Shown here: piece by piece, positions 1 to 7,135 of the stretch
Layout of the letters: each line of letters starts with the position of its first letter
Numbering within the stretch: position 1 is the first letter of the stretch
DNA from: a virus
Reading direction: 5' to 3' (one strand)
Virus record (IMG/VR): IMGVR_UViG_3300048003_000126
Location: 1-23,319 of that record
Length of the DNA: 23,319 bases
The notes under the pieces: model-generated
What the model was told of the DNA's origin: nothing
The model's input: the letters and a program-made list of their open reading frames with translations, nothing else
Database searches by the model: none
Program-made: the position numbers and the translations under genes

Positions 1-1277
1 CCCCATTTAGGTAGAATTTGTCTAAATACAATACTACTTGATCCACTGTCAGTTACATTAGAATTTGTGAGGGGAACACTATTATGTTCTGCTCTGGATA
101 TTGTAAAAGAGTTTGCATTAACATAAGAAATTGTATATTGAACACCTTGCGTTATTCCATCAGTAGCAACCCATCCTCCACCTTGAGATCCACCAGTAGC
201 AAATGTTAGTTCAACTTTATCATTGGTTTGTAAACCATGATTAGTTATATTAATAGTAACTAAATTACCTAATTGACTGTATGTTCCAGTGTTAAGTGTA
301 AGAAGAGAAGTAGCACCATTAACTTGTGAAAAACTAAATTCACCATTAGCTTGACGTATAAGAACGTGTGGCATTGTTGCGTAATTAAACTTAAAAGGTA
401 TCCCAGCTTCTACTGTTTCTTGCCATTGTCCTTCTTCAAAAGCATTACCATTATTAGTTGTAAATTTAACGTAGTAGTTATCAAAATTTGTACCTTCATC
501 ACCTGTAATTTCTACTACATATCCATTAGGTGACACATTTGGTAGATCAGTAAATTGCTGTACTGAATTTTTTATTACTGTCATCTTGGTATTACCTTGT
601 GTATCAGTACCATCTATTGAAAAATTACTACCATCATTTTTTTTAATATGAAGAACAGGACCATTTCTAACAATTGTGAAACCTGTAAGTCCAGCGTTTA
701 AACCGCTACCTAAATCAGCAGCAACAGTATCAGTTGATAAGGGATTATTACCAGCAGTATTATCTGAAACTGTCACGCCATCTACGGTAACTGAATAAGT
801 TGTATCTGCTGTTGCTTGAGTTATAAAGACTATTGCTTGAGTTATATTACTAGCACTATTTGATACTGCTGAATCCATTACTGGTGTAATACTTGTATTA
901 ACAACAAAAGTAAAATCAGCAATAGTTACAGTTTTTATAACGCTTCTAGGATTTGATGTATTTAAATATGTTGTTCCATCAGGTTTGTTTACTGTTTTTT
1001 CTGTTCCATCCAGTTCATAAACTTTTGCATCACCATTACTAAATATTGCTACATACTGTTCATTGACATCTCTATTTATAGTTTGTATATGAACATTACC
1101 AAGAGTAGAACTACCAACTGTAGCTAAGAACTGAGATCCCGACCTTTTAGTAAGACCAAGAACAGGGTTGCTATCAGCATTGTCTTGTATATCAGCGTGG
1201 TCTGCTTGCTTCAAGGCATCAGAAGACTGCGATATACCTCTTAGTAATGTAGGTATAGATCTTGAAATAACACTCAT
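1..1277 (-). CDS. Tail tubular protein B (T7 gp12-like), 3' end cut by window edge
   Basis: Forms the tail nozzle below the adaptor ring of a T7-type podovirus. The frame is open from ATG at 1277 to the window edge (about 425 codons, no stop reached), so the C-terminus is missing. The N-terminus (MSVISRSIPTLLRGISQ, then a QADHADIQDNADSNPV..GLTKRSG segment) is the strongly conserved start of the family: rings bind here in T7-like nozzles. The remainder is Thr/Ser/Asn/Gly-rich with alternating beta pattern, as expected of nozzle beta domains. T7 gp12 is about 794 aa, so roughly half is seen. It begins 2 nt downstream of the stop of tail tubular A, matching T7 order gp11-gp12. Identity is recognised from sequence pattern, not from a search. 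Confidence 0.93.
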   Translation of the reverse strand, partial: MSVISRSIPTLLRGISQSSDALKQADHADIQDNADSNPVLGLTKRSGSQFLATVGSSTLGNVHIQTINRDVNEQYVAIFSNGDAKVYELDGTEKTVNKPDGTTYLNTSNPRSVIKTVTIADFTFVVNTSITPVMDSAVSNSASNITQAIVFITQATADTTYSVTVDGVTVSDNTAGNNPLSTDTVAADLGSGLNAGLTGFTIVRNGPVLHIKKNDGSNFSIDGTDTQGNTKMTVIKNSVQQFTDLPNVSPNGYVVEITGDEGTNFDNYYVKFTTNNGNAFEEGQWQETVEAGIPFKFNYATMPHVLIRQANGEFSFSQVNGATSLLTLNTGTYSQLGNLVTINITNHGLQTNDKVELTFATGGSQGGGWVATDGITQGVQYTISYVNANSFTISRAEHNSVPLTNSNVTDSGSSSIVFRQILPKW

Positions 1278-1279
1278 AG

Positions 1280-1891
1280 TTATCTAATTAAAGCACTAGA
1301 AGGATTGTAGGTATTAAAGACATTTGTAAGAGAAGGATCTCCTCGTAGCATATTGTGATCTCCATTTGCTAAATCTGTTTCCATTAAAATTGATCTAGCT
1401 CTTACTTCATCTTCTTGTGTATAAGTTCTTAATCCTTGGTCACCTACAAGTCTATCAACAAATATTCTTGCAGCTTTAATATTCATATAGTATCTAGCTG
1501 GTTCTGGTATTTCATCAAAAGTTCTAAAATAAACAACAGTACAAATCAAGTCTTCTTCAAATTCAAACTTATTATTTTGTCTGTCGTATAATTTTAAACC
1601 ACGTTGTATAGGATCTATGGTCGGGTGTTGATGTATATTTGCATCTACTCTAAGAACATCTGTAGGTAAATTAATTTGATTAGAACTATCTCTTGTAAAA
1701 GTTACATCTGTTTCAGTATTAAAAGACCAACCTTCTGATTGAACACTTTTGTTTACTTCAGATAAGGTTGATTGAGCAATACGAGCATCAACAGGAAGTG
1801 TACCGACAAGACTGTTTATAGGTGCTTCTCCTATAGCGGCAAGCATTATGTTAATGCTTTCAAGTTCTGTGGTTGCAGCTATAATAGTCAT
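1280..1891 (-). CDS. Tail tubular protein A (T7 gp11-like adaptor)
   Basis: Adaptor ring protein joining the portal to the tail nozzle. At 203 aa it is close to T7 gp11 (196 aa). The N-terminus shows the typical ELESINIMLAAIGEAPINSL helix and the AQSTLSEVNKSVQSEGWSFN segment, which carries the family's E-x3-GW-x-FN pattern. The C-terminal half has YYMNIKAARIFVDRLVG, also a family signature. ATG at 1891 follows the 27-aa microgene by 3 nt, and tail tubular B starts 2 nt after the stop, so the three are probably one transcript beyond the capsid terminator. Recognition is confident from motifs and synteny. Confidence 0.93.
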   Translation of the reverse strand: MTIIAATTELESINIMLAAIGEAPINSLVGTLPVDARIAQSTLSEVNKSVQSEGWSFNTETDVTFTRDSSNQINLPTDVLRVDANIHQHPTIDPIQRGLKLYDRQNNKFEFEEDLICTVVYFRTFDEIPEPARYYMNIKAARIFVDRLVGDQGLRTYTQEDEVRARSILMETDLANGDHNMLRGDPSLTNVFNTYNPSSALIR

Positions 1892-1894
1892 TAA

Positions 1895-1978
1895 TTAGTA
1901 CCCCTTCTTTTTAATCTTAAGTGAGTCTCTCCCACCTTTCTTTTTCTTTTTAATGTTGTAGGCTTTTCCTTGTGGCAT
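1895..1978 (-). CDS. 27-aa lysine-rich microprotein
   Basis: A very short frame starting MPQGKAYNIKKKKKGG and ending KIKKKGY. It lies between the capsid terminator and tail tubular A, 3 nt before the latter's ATG. Similar tiny MPQG..KK proteins are, to my recollection, found beside tail and capsid genes in marine T7-like phages. About half of its residues are Lys or Arg, which suggests nucleic-acid or acidic-protein binding, but the function is unknown. The tight spacing supports translation; it could instead be a leader enhancing translation of tail tubular A. Confidence 0.6.
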   Translation of the reverse strand: MPQGKAYNIKKKKKGGRDSLKIKKKGY

Positions 1979-1983
1979 GATAA

Positions 1984-2020
1984 TAAAAAAAAAAGGGTAT
2001 CTAATAATAAGATACCCTAT
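1984..2020 (-). terminator. Intrinsic terminator after the capsid gene (T-phi position)
   Basis: On the minus strand a perfect 8-bp stem (AGGGTATC at 2011-2018 pairing with GATACCCT at 1994-2001) with a 9-nt loop is followed at once by a run of nine T (A run 1985-1993 on plus). It begins 12 nt after the capsid stop codon. This is the same place as T7's single strong late terminator, T-phi, between gene 10 and gene 11. Partial readthrough would be needed to express the tail genes from an upstream promoter. Confidence 0.88.
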
Positions 2021-2029
2021 AAATTGAAA

Positions 2030-3016
2030 TTAAGAAGCAGATAGCTTAATAGTAGCTGCACATTCTGGTCTTAGGATTCCATGACCAAGAGCATACTTAG
2101 CAACCATTAATGTACCTTGATACATAATTCCGTAGTCAGAACCAGAGATCTCAGTTGTCATATCCATTAGCTTAACTGTACCAACAGCAGACTTATGGAA
2201 GACAAGACCAATAGTTTTACTATCATCACCTGAGTAAGTGTTATTAGCACCACTTGGGTTAGATCCTACGTTTGCTTGAGGTACGTTATTAGACATCATT
2301 ACAGGGATGCCAGCTACTTGTTGTACCTTACCAGAAGCAAACGAACCATTACCTTGTGGGTTAAAGTCAACGTCAACTGTTCTAGTAGCAGATTCAGCAA
2401 GTTTGTAGTACTCAGCAGGTGGTAATACACAGAAACGATCTGTTGGAGGGATGTCTCTCTCGTCAAATGTCTGTGCAATGTCATAGATAGCTGCTGCTAT
2501 CTCATCACCAGTAACATCAGAAGATGCTGTATTACCATTAGCAAGTGTTAATACAAGACCACCATTACCACCTGTAAGAGTAGTAGATGCTCTTGAAGCA
2601 TTTGCTATTTGCTTGGCTACGTTTTGATCGTAAGTACGAGCAAGTGCTTTACCAAGTTCATCAGCGTAAGTTGCCCTTACGTCATAATGATTCTTGAGTT
2701 CATCTATTGAAGCAATGAAACTCTGTGCAATTAAAAGATCATCTATGTTGATAATCTTTTCATTCGCTAAGATCTGGTTTGCTCCTACCAATGGATTTCC
2801 GACCGTATGATAAGCCGCAGTTGCAGTTCCTAAAACAGGAAACTGTGCTGATTTTCCACTTGTAATAGTACGAACTGAATGAAGCTGTTCATTAAAAATG
2901 TTATTTCTGGTGAACGCAGTTAGCACCTCACCTGAGAAAATTTTTAAAAACAGGGCATCAAAGCCTGTTCCACTATTGTTAACCAGACCAAGGCGAGAGG
3001 TAGTGGCGTTAGCCAT
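2030..3016 (-). CDS. Major capsid protein (T7 gp10-like)
   Basis: Main shell protein of the icosahedral head; 328 aa compared with 345 for T7 gp10A. Family-typical stretches include the N-terminal LFLKIFSGEVLTAFTRNNIF, a FPVLGTATAAYHTVGNPLVG segment early in the HK97-like fold, the RATYADELGKALARTYDQNV helix, and DRFCVLPPAEYYKL followed by GIPVMMSNNVPQ. The start ATG at 3016 has a good Shine-Dalgarno (AAGGAG, 8 nt upstream). A 113-nt leader precedes it, containing a hairpin, and a terminator follows directly. I see no gp10B-like frameshift extension, because the terminator hairpin begins 12 nt after the stop. Confidence 0.95.
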   Translation of the reverse strand: MANATTSRLGLVNNSGTGFDALFLKIFSGEVLTAFTRNNIFNEQLHSVRTITSGKSAQFPVLGTATAAYHTVGNPLVGANQILANEKIINIDDLLIAQSFIASIDELKNHYDVRATYADELGKALARTYDQNVAKQIANASRASTTLTGGNGGLVLTLANGNTASSDVTGDEIAAAIYDIAQTFDERDIPPTDRFCVLPPAEYYKLAESATRTVDVDFNPQGNGSFASGKVQQVAGIPVMMSNNVPQANVGSNPSGANNTYSGDDSKTIGLVFHKSAVGTVKLMDMTTEISGSDYGIMYQGTLMVAKYALGHGILRPECAATIKLSAS

Positions 3017-3080
3017 ACGAAAACTCCTTGATTAATGTTTACAAATTTGAGAAACTAACTTTGCTTCAATCCTTTCTCAC

Positions 3081-3107
3081 AAGTGGTATCTGACGCATCA
3101 GGCACTT
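3081..3107 (-). promoter_or_regulatory. Hairpin in the capsid mRNA leader
   Basis: An interrupted inverted repeat lies in the noncoding leader upstream of the capsid gene: an outer 5-bp arm (AAGTG/CACTT, 3081-3085 with 3103-3107) and an inner 4-bp arm (CTGA/TCAG) around a 4-nt loop, with an asymmetric bulge. No U tract follows, so it is not a simple terminator. It could be an RNase processing site or mRNA 5' stabiliser, as found before T7 gene 10. In the same leader, CACTTGTGAG (minus strand) weakly resembles the promoter core at 16708-16732. Function is inferred. Confidence 0.4.
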
Positions 3108-3129
3108 AGATATTTAGATTTCTACTTTG

Positions 3130-3399
3130 TTAAGTTTTTACTGACCCACAATTCCACTTCCTTAAAGCAAGAGATTTGCGAGTTAACTTGCCATCTTTTT
3201 TTAATGGTCCTTTTGACTTAGACATTCTTGCACAAAAAGATTTCCTTCTTGATTTTTGTCTAGCCGAAAGACCTGTCTTCTTAGTAACAGGGGCTTGCAA
3301 GTTTCCACCTGTTGCTTTGTTATATTTCTTACGACCAGAAGCAGTCAGACCCCCTGTCGGGTCTTTGTCCTTCTTGGTAAGAGATACTCCTTTAGACAT
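3130..3399 (-). CDS. Basic 89-aa protein, DUF6321-like
   Basis: Lys/Arg-rich protein of unknown function. It has a conserved-looking order of blocks: LTKKDKDPTGGLTASGRKKYN near the N-terminus, a central ATGGNLQAPVTKK, then RRKSFCARMSKSKGP and a C-terminal LTRKSLALRKWNCG. This matches what I recall as DUF6321 proteins, widespread in marine phages near head genes. Two cysteines in the second half might bind metal or crosslink. It is the last of a run of small basic genes between scaffold and capsid. A nucleic-acid-binding role is only suggested by charge. Confidence 0.8.
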   Translation of the reverse strand: MSKGVSLTKKDKDPTGGLTASGRKKYNKATGGNLQAPVTKKTGLSARQKSRRKSFCARMSKSKGPLKKDGKLTRKSLALRKWNCGSVKT

Positions 3400-3431
3400 A
3401 AAAGATGTAAGCTATTTAAAATATAGCATTA

Positions 3432-3686
3432 TTACGCAATCTTTAAACTATTTCTTTTTTTTCTTCTATGTTGGTAGCTTATCTTTTTTGAACTGGTCTT
3501 AGCTGCTTTAAACCTAGCCTTTTCTTTACTACTCATCTCACCTGTAGTCTTTGGAGTTTTACTACTAACTCTTTTACTAGGTCTGCAAGCAGGGTAAGGT
3601 CTGCCTTTTTCATCCTTTCCTCTACCACAGTCTTTACCTGTTTTGACATCTACCCACTTTTCATCAAACCATCTTTTAAGACTCAT
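3432..3686 (-). CDS. Basic 84-aa protein, DUF5872-like
   Basis: Starts MSLKRWFDEKWVDVKTGKDCGRG, continues with GRPYPACRPSKRVSSKTPKT, and has SKEKARFKAAKTSSKKISYQHRRKK toward the C-terminus. I recognise this arrangement as the DUF5872 type common in marine phages and giant-virus or algal-virus datasets; function unknown. Strongly basic, with two cysteines (DCGRG and ACRPS) that could form a redox or metal pair. Its ATG overlaps the stop of the upstream 50-aa gene (ATGA, 4 nt), implying translational coupling. A 32-nt gap separates it from the next basic gene. Confidence 0.8.
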   Translation of the reverse strand: MSLKRWFDEKWVDVKTGKDCGRGKDEKGRPYPACRPSKRVSSKTPKTTGEMSSKEKARFKAAKTSSKKISYQHRRKKRNSLKIA

Positions 3687-3835
3687 TTACCTACCTGTTT
3701 CTGTGCTTTGTTGTGTGCAGATTTAAATGATGTACCTTCACGCATAAGCTTCTTCATCATGTCCATGTGTTTTTTGGAATGATGTTCTGAATGTTTCTTC
3801 AGAGTTCTCATCTGACTAAGACTAAGCTTTGCCAT
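3683..3835 (-). CDS. 50-aa basic helical microprotein
   Basis: Short frame beginning MAKLSLSQMRTLKKHSEHHS and continuing with a Lys/His/Met-rich helix (KKHMDMMKKLMREG) and a TSFKSAHNKAQKQVGK tail. I recall near-identical layouts among small proteins of marine phages, always unnamed. No catalytic motif is visible; predicted mostly alpha-helical. It overlaps its upstream neighbour by 14 nt and the downstream gene by 4 nt, so it is embedded in a coupled chain of five small genes between scaffold and capsid. The overlaps and codon pattern make it likely real. Confidence 0.72.
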   Translation of the reverse strand: MAKLSLSQMRTLKKHSEHHSKKHMDMMKKLMREGTSFKSAHNKAQKQVGK

Positions 3836-3944
3836 TTTTCTTTTTGTTCTTTAGTTTACGAACTAATAAAAAATCTTCTTTGGTAAGTTTACCATCACCA
3901 GTTTTGTCAAGACTTTTTTTTTGTTTGTCTGATAGTTTTTTCAT
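3822..3944 (-). CDS. 40-aa microprotein with an EF-hand-like loop
   Basis: The frame starts MKKLSDKQKKSLDKTGDGKL. Residues 13-24 (DKTGDGKLTKED) fit the 12-residue EF-hand calcium loop: D13, T15, D17 and D24 as ligands, G18 at the invariant Gly and L20 at the hydrophobic position, followed by a Phe that starts the exiting helix. The last position is Asp rather than the usual Glu. The rest is lysine-rich. A single EF-hand peptide could dimerise or bind Mg2+/Ca2+; whether it does is unknown. It overlaps the 50-aa gene by 14 nt and ends inside it. Confidence 0.68.
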   Translation of the reverse strand: MKKLSDKQKKSLDKTGDGKLTKEDFLLVRKLKNKKKNGKA

Positions 3945-3946
3945 AA

Positions 3947-4093
3947 TTAAGTTTTGCGATAACCTCCACCACGTTTCTTGTAAGTTCTTACAAGCCACGC
4001 ATTAGCATAAGCAGAAGGATATACTCTAAACTTCTTCTTTGCTTCTGATTTTACTCTTGAATACAGTGAAGGGTTTGTAGGTTTGTTAGCCAT
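3947..4093 (-). CDS. 48-aa basic microprotein
   Basis: Begins MANKPTNPSLYSRVKSEAKK and contains KKFRVYPSAYANAWLVRTYKKRGGGYRK. The block F-x-V-YPSAYANAW-x-V-x-x-Y-K-x-RGGGY is one I recall from many marine phage genomes, where it is an unnamed small protein near head or packaging genes. Aromatic and basic residues suggest nucleic-acid contact, but no fold is assigned. The ATG overlaps the scaffold stop by exactly 8 nt (ATGGCTAA), and its own stop is 2 nt before the next ATG, consistent with coupled translation. Confidence 0.75.
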   Translation of the reverse strand: MANKPTNPSLYSRVKSEAKKKFRVYPSAYANAWLVRTYKKRGGGYRKT

Positions 4094-4886
4094 TTCCAAA
4101 TACGTTAGAGCCAGCTAAACGTGATTTAACATTTTCTGTGTAAGCAGAATCTTTTTCCCAACGAGGATCAGACATAGCAGTTACAACTTCTGCTGTTGTT
4201 CTAAATGGTGTAGCACCATTACCAGCAGTACGACCTGAGTAAAGGTCTGGTTCAATTCCCATAGCGTTATTGTATTGTGAATAGATACCTTGAACAGCCA
4301 ACTTAATAGCAGGTCCATCTCCTGTATCAGTTAACTTATTAAAGGATTGGACTTGTTCAGCAGGTAAGTTTTCCATAGCCCACGAAACCATCTTGCCATA
4401 AGTTTCATCACCACCTACTGCATCTTTAATACCTTGAGCATCTACTTCACCTGCCATACCAGCATTACGAAGACCATCTAAATAGGTATCAATAATTTGT
4501 TTTGAGAAACCAGCTTCACCTAGTTTGCTGTAATCATCTTCAGAAATCTCATCATTCTCTTGAAAACGATTTGATATATCTTGAGCATCAATACCAACTT
4601 CTTCTAGTACAGAAGCAAGACCATCTCCATAAAATTCTTCAGCATTAAAGTCAGAATCATTAGTCTCTGTTTCTGTCTCTTCTGTTTGTTCTTCTGCGTT
4701 ACCTTCTGGTTCTTCTCTGGTTTGATCTATAGCTCCAAGCTTACCTTCAAGTTCTTTGTAGCTTCCTACTAAATCTTCTACGCTTTTAAACTTACCAGCG
4801 TATAAACCATTCTCATCTTTTAAACCTTCTAAGTCATTAGCAGACATTGGTGGTGTCTCTGACACATTTACTTGTGATGAAGTCAT
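4086..4886 (-). CDS. Capsid assembly (scaffolding) protein, T7 gp9-like
   Basis: Internal scaffold guiding prohead assembly, lost before DNA packaging. It has 266 aa compared with 307 for T7 gp9. The N-terminal third is highly acidic and low-complexity (EEPEGNAEEQTEETETETND around residues 58-77), then come helical segments and a C-terminal region ending SRLAGSNVFGNG. It lacks enzymatic motifs. Composition and position between portal and capsid support the call. The ATG at 4886 has no Shine-Dalgarno but has AACCACT directly before it. Unlike T7, five small genes separate it from the capsid gene. Confidence 0.88.
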   Translation of the reverse strand: MTSSQVNVSETPPMSANDLEGLKDENGLYAGKFKSVEDLVGSYKELEGKLGAIDQTREEPEGNAEEQTEETETETNDSDFNAEEFYGDGLASVLEEVGIDAQDISNRFQENDEISEDDYSKLGEAGFSKQIIDTYLDGLRNAGMAGEVDAQGIKDAVGGDETYGKMVSWAMENLPAEQVQSFNKLTDTGDGPAIKLAVQGIYSQYNNAMGIEPDLYSGRTAGNGATPFRTTAEVVTAMSDPRWEKDSAYTENVKSRLAGSNVFGNG

Positions 4887-4899
4887 AGTGGTTTTTTAT

Positions 4900-5055
4900 T
4901 TAACTATAGTGAATTGTACTGCCATGTCTAGTAGTAACGTCACCAGACTTCTTAGGTACAGGGTTTTTTTCGTTAACTCCTAGTTCGCTAACGATAGCTT
5001 TAGCAGAGATAAACTTTCCGTCTTCATCTCTTTCTCTAGACTTCTTGTTGGGCAT
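4900..5055 (-). CDS. 51-aa small protein between portal and scaffold
   Basis: The best start is the ATG at 5055, giving MPNKKSRERDEDGKFISAKA and ending in a THR..GSTIHYS-like tail. It is preceded by GGAGG 7 nt upstream, inside the end of the portal gene (20-nt overlap). A longer in-frame version to 5112 exists but has no supporting site. The hydrophilic, charged protein has no recognised domain. T7 has small gene 8-9 neighbours of no known function; similar short proteins occur beside marine podovirus portal genes as I recall. Function unknown. Confidence 0.65.
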   Translation of the reverse strand: MPNKKSRERDEDGKFISAKAIVSELGVNEKNPVPKKSGDVTTRHGSTIHYS

Positions 5056-6628
5056 TAGGTTCCTCCATTGGTTGTTGTGAAGCTGCTGCATCAGATAATT
5101 TTTTAGGATCAACTAAAGGTGAGCCTAAAGCAGCAGGTCCAAGACTTTGAATAAGTTGCTGCTGTTGTGCAGCTTCTTGTTCTGCTTGGATTTGATCTTG
5201 TGTTTTTACTAGGTTAGCAGTATCTATACCAATACTGGTAGCAAGACGTTTGACCGCTTCATCCACATTAACGTACTGTCTCATTACATCTGGCCCTAAA
5301 GCTTGAGCTACAGTTCCAATAAACTCAATCAGTTTGTTCTTATCATTACCTCTACCAAGACCTGATAAACCTGTCACTATCTTAGGTGTTATCAAATCAT
5401 CAGGCAGCTTTGGTACTTTACCTTGCCTTACTAATATGTGCATCCTACGTCTGAGGTATGGTAGTTGAAACTCTTGAGTCAAGATACTATAGATACCACC
5501 AAGACTATTTTCTAGCTCTTGTGCCATAAGATTTATCTCTGCTGCTGTTACTCTTTCTGCGTCACGTTGTACTGATCTAGCCATCAGGAAAGCAAACTCA
5601 AGTCTTGCTTCTATTCTTTGTATCGCACTAAAAGCAACAGAAAAATCTGCACTCTTACCTACTTGCATTACAGAAATATCAGTAGCAAGTCCTTCTCTCA
5701 CCGCACCATTCGGTGCTTTGCTTATGGTCGCTGCTCTTGTGACGCCATTTGGATTTACCAGAAATAAAGTTTTCGCAGAAGCAGCAGCCCCTTCGATTAT
5801 CGCTTGCATCAAAGACTCAAGACTGATTAAGTCTCCTCTGTATTCTTCTACATATCCTCTTCCGTAATCTTCTCCATCAATCCGAATGAACCTGAGAGGT
5901 AGCCAAGGTGTTACATCTATTCTTGATCTGCCATCTGTATTTGGTATCTTTTCTCCTTTACATTCTTGAAACCAGAAGACATCATCATTAACTCTTTTGA
6001 TGTGTGTATATATATCAAGATCATTCTCCATTGTCTTGGCATCATAGTTCTCTTTCTTCTTGATCTGTTCTAAGAAAGCAGCAGGTAAAGCTTGAGGATG
6101 TATTGTTTCTTTAGTTAATATCTCTAATACATTTCCTACTTCATCACGCTTACAAACAAACTTGGATAGTGGATATACCTTTAGTCCTTTTTCTGTCAGG
6201 TAGAGAAGAACATTACCTGATACAACTAAATGTTTGATAGCTTCAAACATAGCAACTCTGTCATTAGATATTTCTATCTGATTCATCAAAGCATTTTCTA
6301 TAGTGCGTAGTCCTTTATCTATCTCACTTTGCATTTGTTCTTGCCCTTGCTTTCTTATCTCAAGGTCATCTATTTCTAATTTAAAAAATGCTGTGCTTGG
6401 TGGCAGCAACGTCATTAATAATTTATTCGATAAGGAATTAACGCCACGACTACCAGTAGCTTGGAAGGGTGTTTTGATCCTTGCCCTTGTACCAGATGTT
6501 TGTTCTGGTATCAAGCTAGGTATCGTTAGCTTTGAAGACTCCTTTGCTTCTCTATCATAGACAGACCTACTACTAACAAGTGCTTCGTACCTACCTGCTG
6601 CGGTTGTACCTTGTGTCGAGTATTCCAT
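5036..6628 (-). CDS. Portal (head-tail connector) protein, T7 gp8-like
   Basis: Dodecameric DNA entry channel at one capsid vertex, partner of terminase during packaging and of the tail adaptor. Length 530 aa is close to T7 gp8 (536). Family features: N-terminal RYEALVSSRSVYDREAKESS, then GSRGVNSLSNKLLMTLLPP, the SGNVLLYL strand, PLRFIRIDGEDYGRGYVEEY in the stem region, and RDAERVTAAEINLMAQELE before a Gln-rich C-terminus. The start ATG at 6628 lies 1 nt past the stop of the preceding proline-rich gene. No Shine-Dalgarno is evident. Highly confident by motifs and synteny. Confidence 0.95.
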   Translation of the reverse strand: MEYSTQGTTAAGRYEALVSSRSVYDREAKESSKLTIPSLIPEQTSGTRARIKTPFQATGSRGVNSLSNKLLMTLLPPSTAFFKLEIDDLEIRKQGQEQMQSEIDKGLRTIENALMNQIEISNDRVAMFEAIKHLVVSGNVLLYLTEKGLKVYPLSKFVCKRDEVGNVLEILTKETIHPQALPAAFLEQIKKKENYDAKTMENDLDIYTHIKRVNDDVFWFQECKGEKIPNTDGRSRIDVTPWLPLRFIRIDGEDYGRGYVEEYRGDLISLESLMQAIIEGAAASAKTLFLVNPNGVTRAATISKAPNGAVREGLATDISVMQVGKSADFSVAFSAIQRIEARLEFAFLMARSVQRDAERVTAAEINLMAQELENSLGGIYSILTQEFQLPYLRRRMHILVRQGKVPKLPDDLITPKIVTGLSGLGRGNDKNKLIEFIGTVAQALGPDVMRQYVNVDEAVKRLATSIGIDTANLVKTQDQIQAEQEAAQQQQLIQSLGPAALGSPLVDPKKLSDAAASQQPMEEPNAQQEV

Positions 6629-6629
6629 A

Positions 6630-6842
6630 TTAAGTTGGGTAGTTTAAATCTCCACCTTTACTACCATCAAGCAATGGTATTTGTAATGACCTAGTTCCTA
6701 GCTTTCTGCCCATTGTTATTTGTTTAGATTCTTTCTTCTTTTGCTTACCAACACTAACTGCATCAGCAGTATCTTCTATAGGAGAATCAACAGGTTCGGG
6801 TGCAGGTGCAGGTGGGGGTGATGGTCGTGATCCTAAACACAT
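6630..6842 (-). CDS. 70-aa proline-rich MC-x-G protein
   Basis: Starts MCLGSRPSPPPAPAPEPVDS and ends QIPLLDGSKGGDLNYPT. The proline-rich N-terminus after a Met-Cys-x-Gly start is a form I recall from small genes just before the portal in T7-like marine phages. The cysteine at position 2 resembles a lipidation or crosslinking residue, but there is no signal peptide. Its C-terminal GRKLGTRSLQIPL may be an assembly tag. It shares its N-terminal style with the next gene upstream (6894-7133), suggesting relatedness. Function unknown. Confidence 0.7.
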   Translation of the reverse strand: MCLGSRPSPPPAPAPEPVDSPIEDTADAVSVGKQKKKESKQITMGRKLGTRSLQIPLLDGSKGGDLNYPT

Positions 6843-6893
6843 GGCAGGTGTATATTATTTTTTTCTTATACTAGCATGAACCAAACAAATGGC

Positions 6894-7133
6894 TTAAAAC
6901 CCTAGAGGATTTTTGCCTGTTAATCTTTTACCTGCTAATTTTTCTCCTATTATAGTATTTGGATTTTTATATATATTATCACGTTGTTGTCTTTTAATTT
7001 TTAATTCTTCAGTAACTTTTTTTGTATCTTTAGGATTTTCAACATCAATCTGCTCGCCTGTAACAATAGCGGCATCATCACGTTTTTTATATTTTGCAAC
7101 TTGACGTTGACCACCACCACCACCAATACACAT
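6894..7133 (-). CDS. 79-aa MC-x-GGG protein upstream of the portal
   Basis: Begins MCIGGGGGQRQVAKYKKRDD and ends GEKLAGKRLTGKNPLGF. Same Met-Cys-x-Gly opening and basic C-terminal Gly/Lys tail as its neighbour at 6630-6842. The middle (VTEELKIKRQQRDNIYK) is predicted helical or coiled coil. A Shine-Dalgarno GGAG lies 9 nt before the ATG, within the end of the preceding gene. A 51-nt AT-rich gap separates it from the next gene. Probably a virion or assembly accessory protein given its place in the portal operon; this is inference. Confidence 0.7.
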   Translation of the reverse strand: MCIGGGGGQRQVAKYKKRDDAAIVTGEQIDVENPKDTKKVTEELKIKRQQRDNIYKNPNTIIGEKLAGKRLTGKNPLGF

Positions 7134-7135
7134 AG

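Noticed and set aside
351-533. 60-codon frame on the plus strand
   Set aside because: Antisense to tail tubular B, whose frame is open through the whole region and shows family residues.
1815-1840. CTATAGGAG resembling the promoter core at 16708-16732
   Set aside because: It lies within conserved coding sequence of tail tubular A (IGEAP) with no matching upstream half.
2030-2060. Possible gp10B-style frameshift at the capsid C-terminus
   Set aside because: No slippery heptamer recognised, and the terminator hairpin begins 12 nt after the stop, leaving no extension.
3176-3502. 108-codon plus-strand frame across the basic genes
   Set aside because: It is antisense to two well-recognised basic genes, is cysteine/phenylalanine-rich in an antisense-like way and has no ribosome site.
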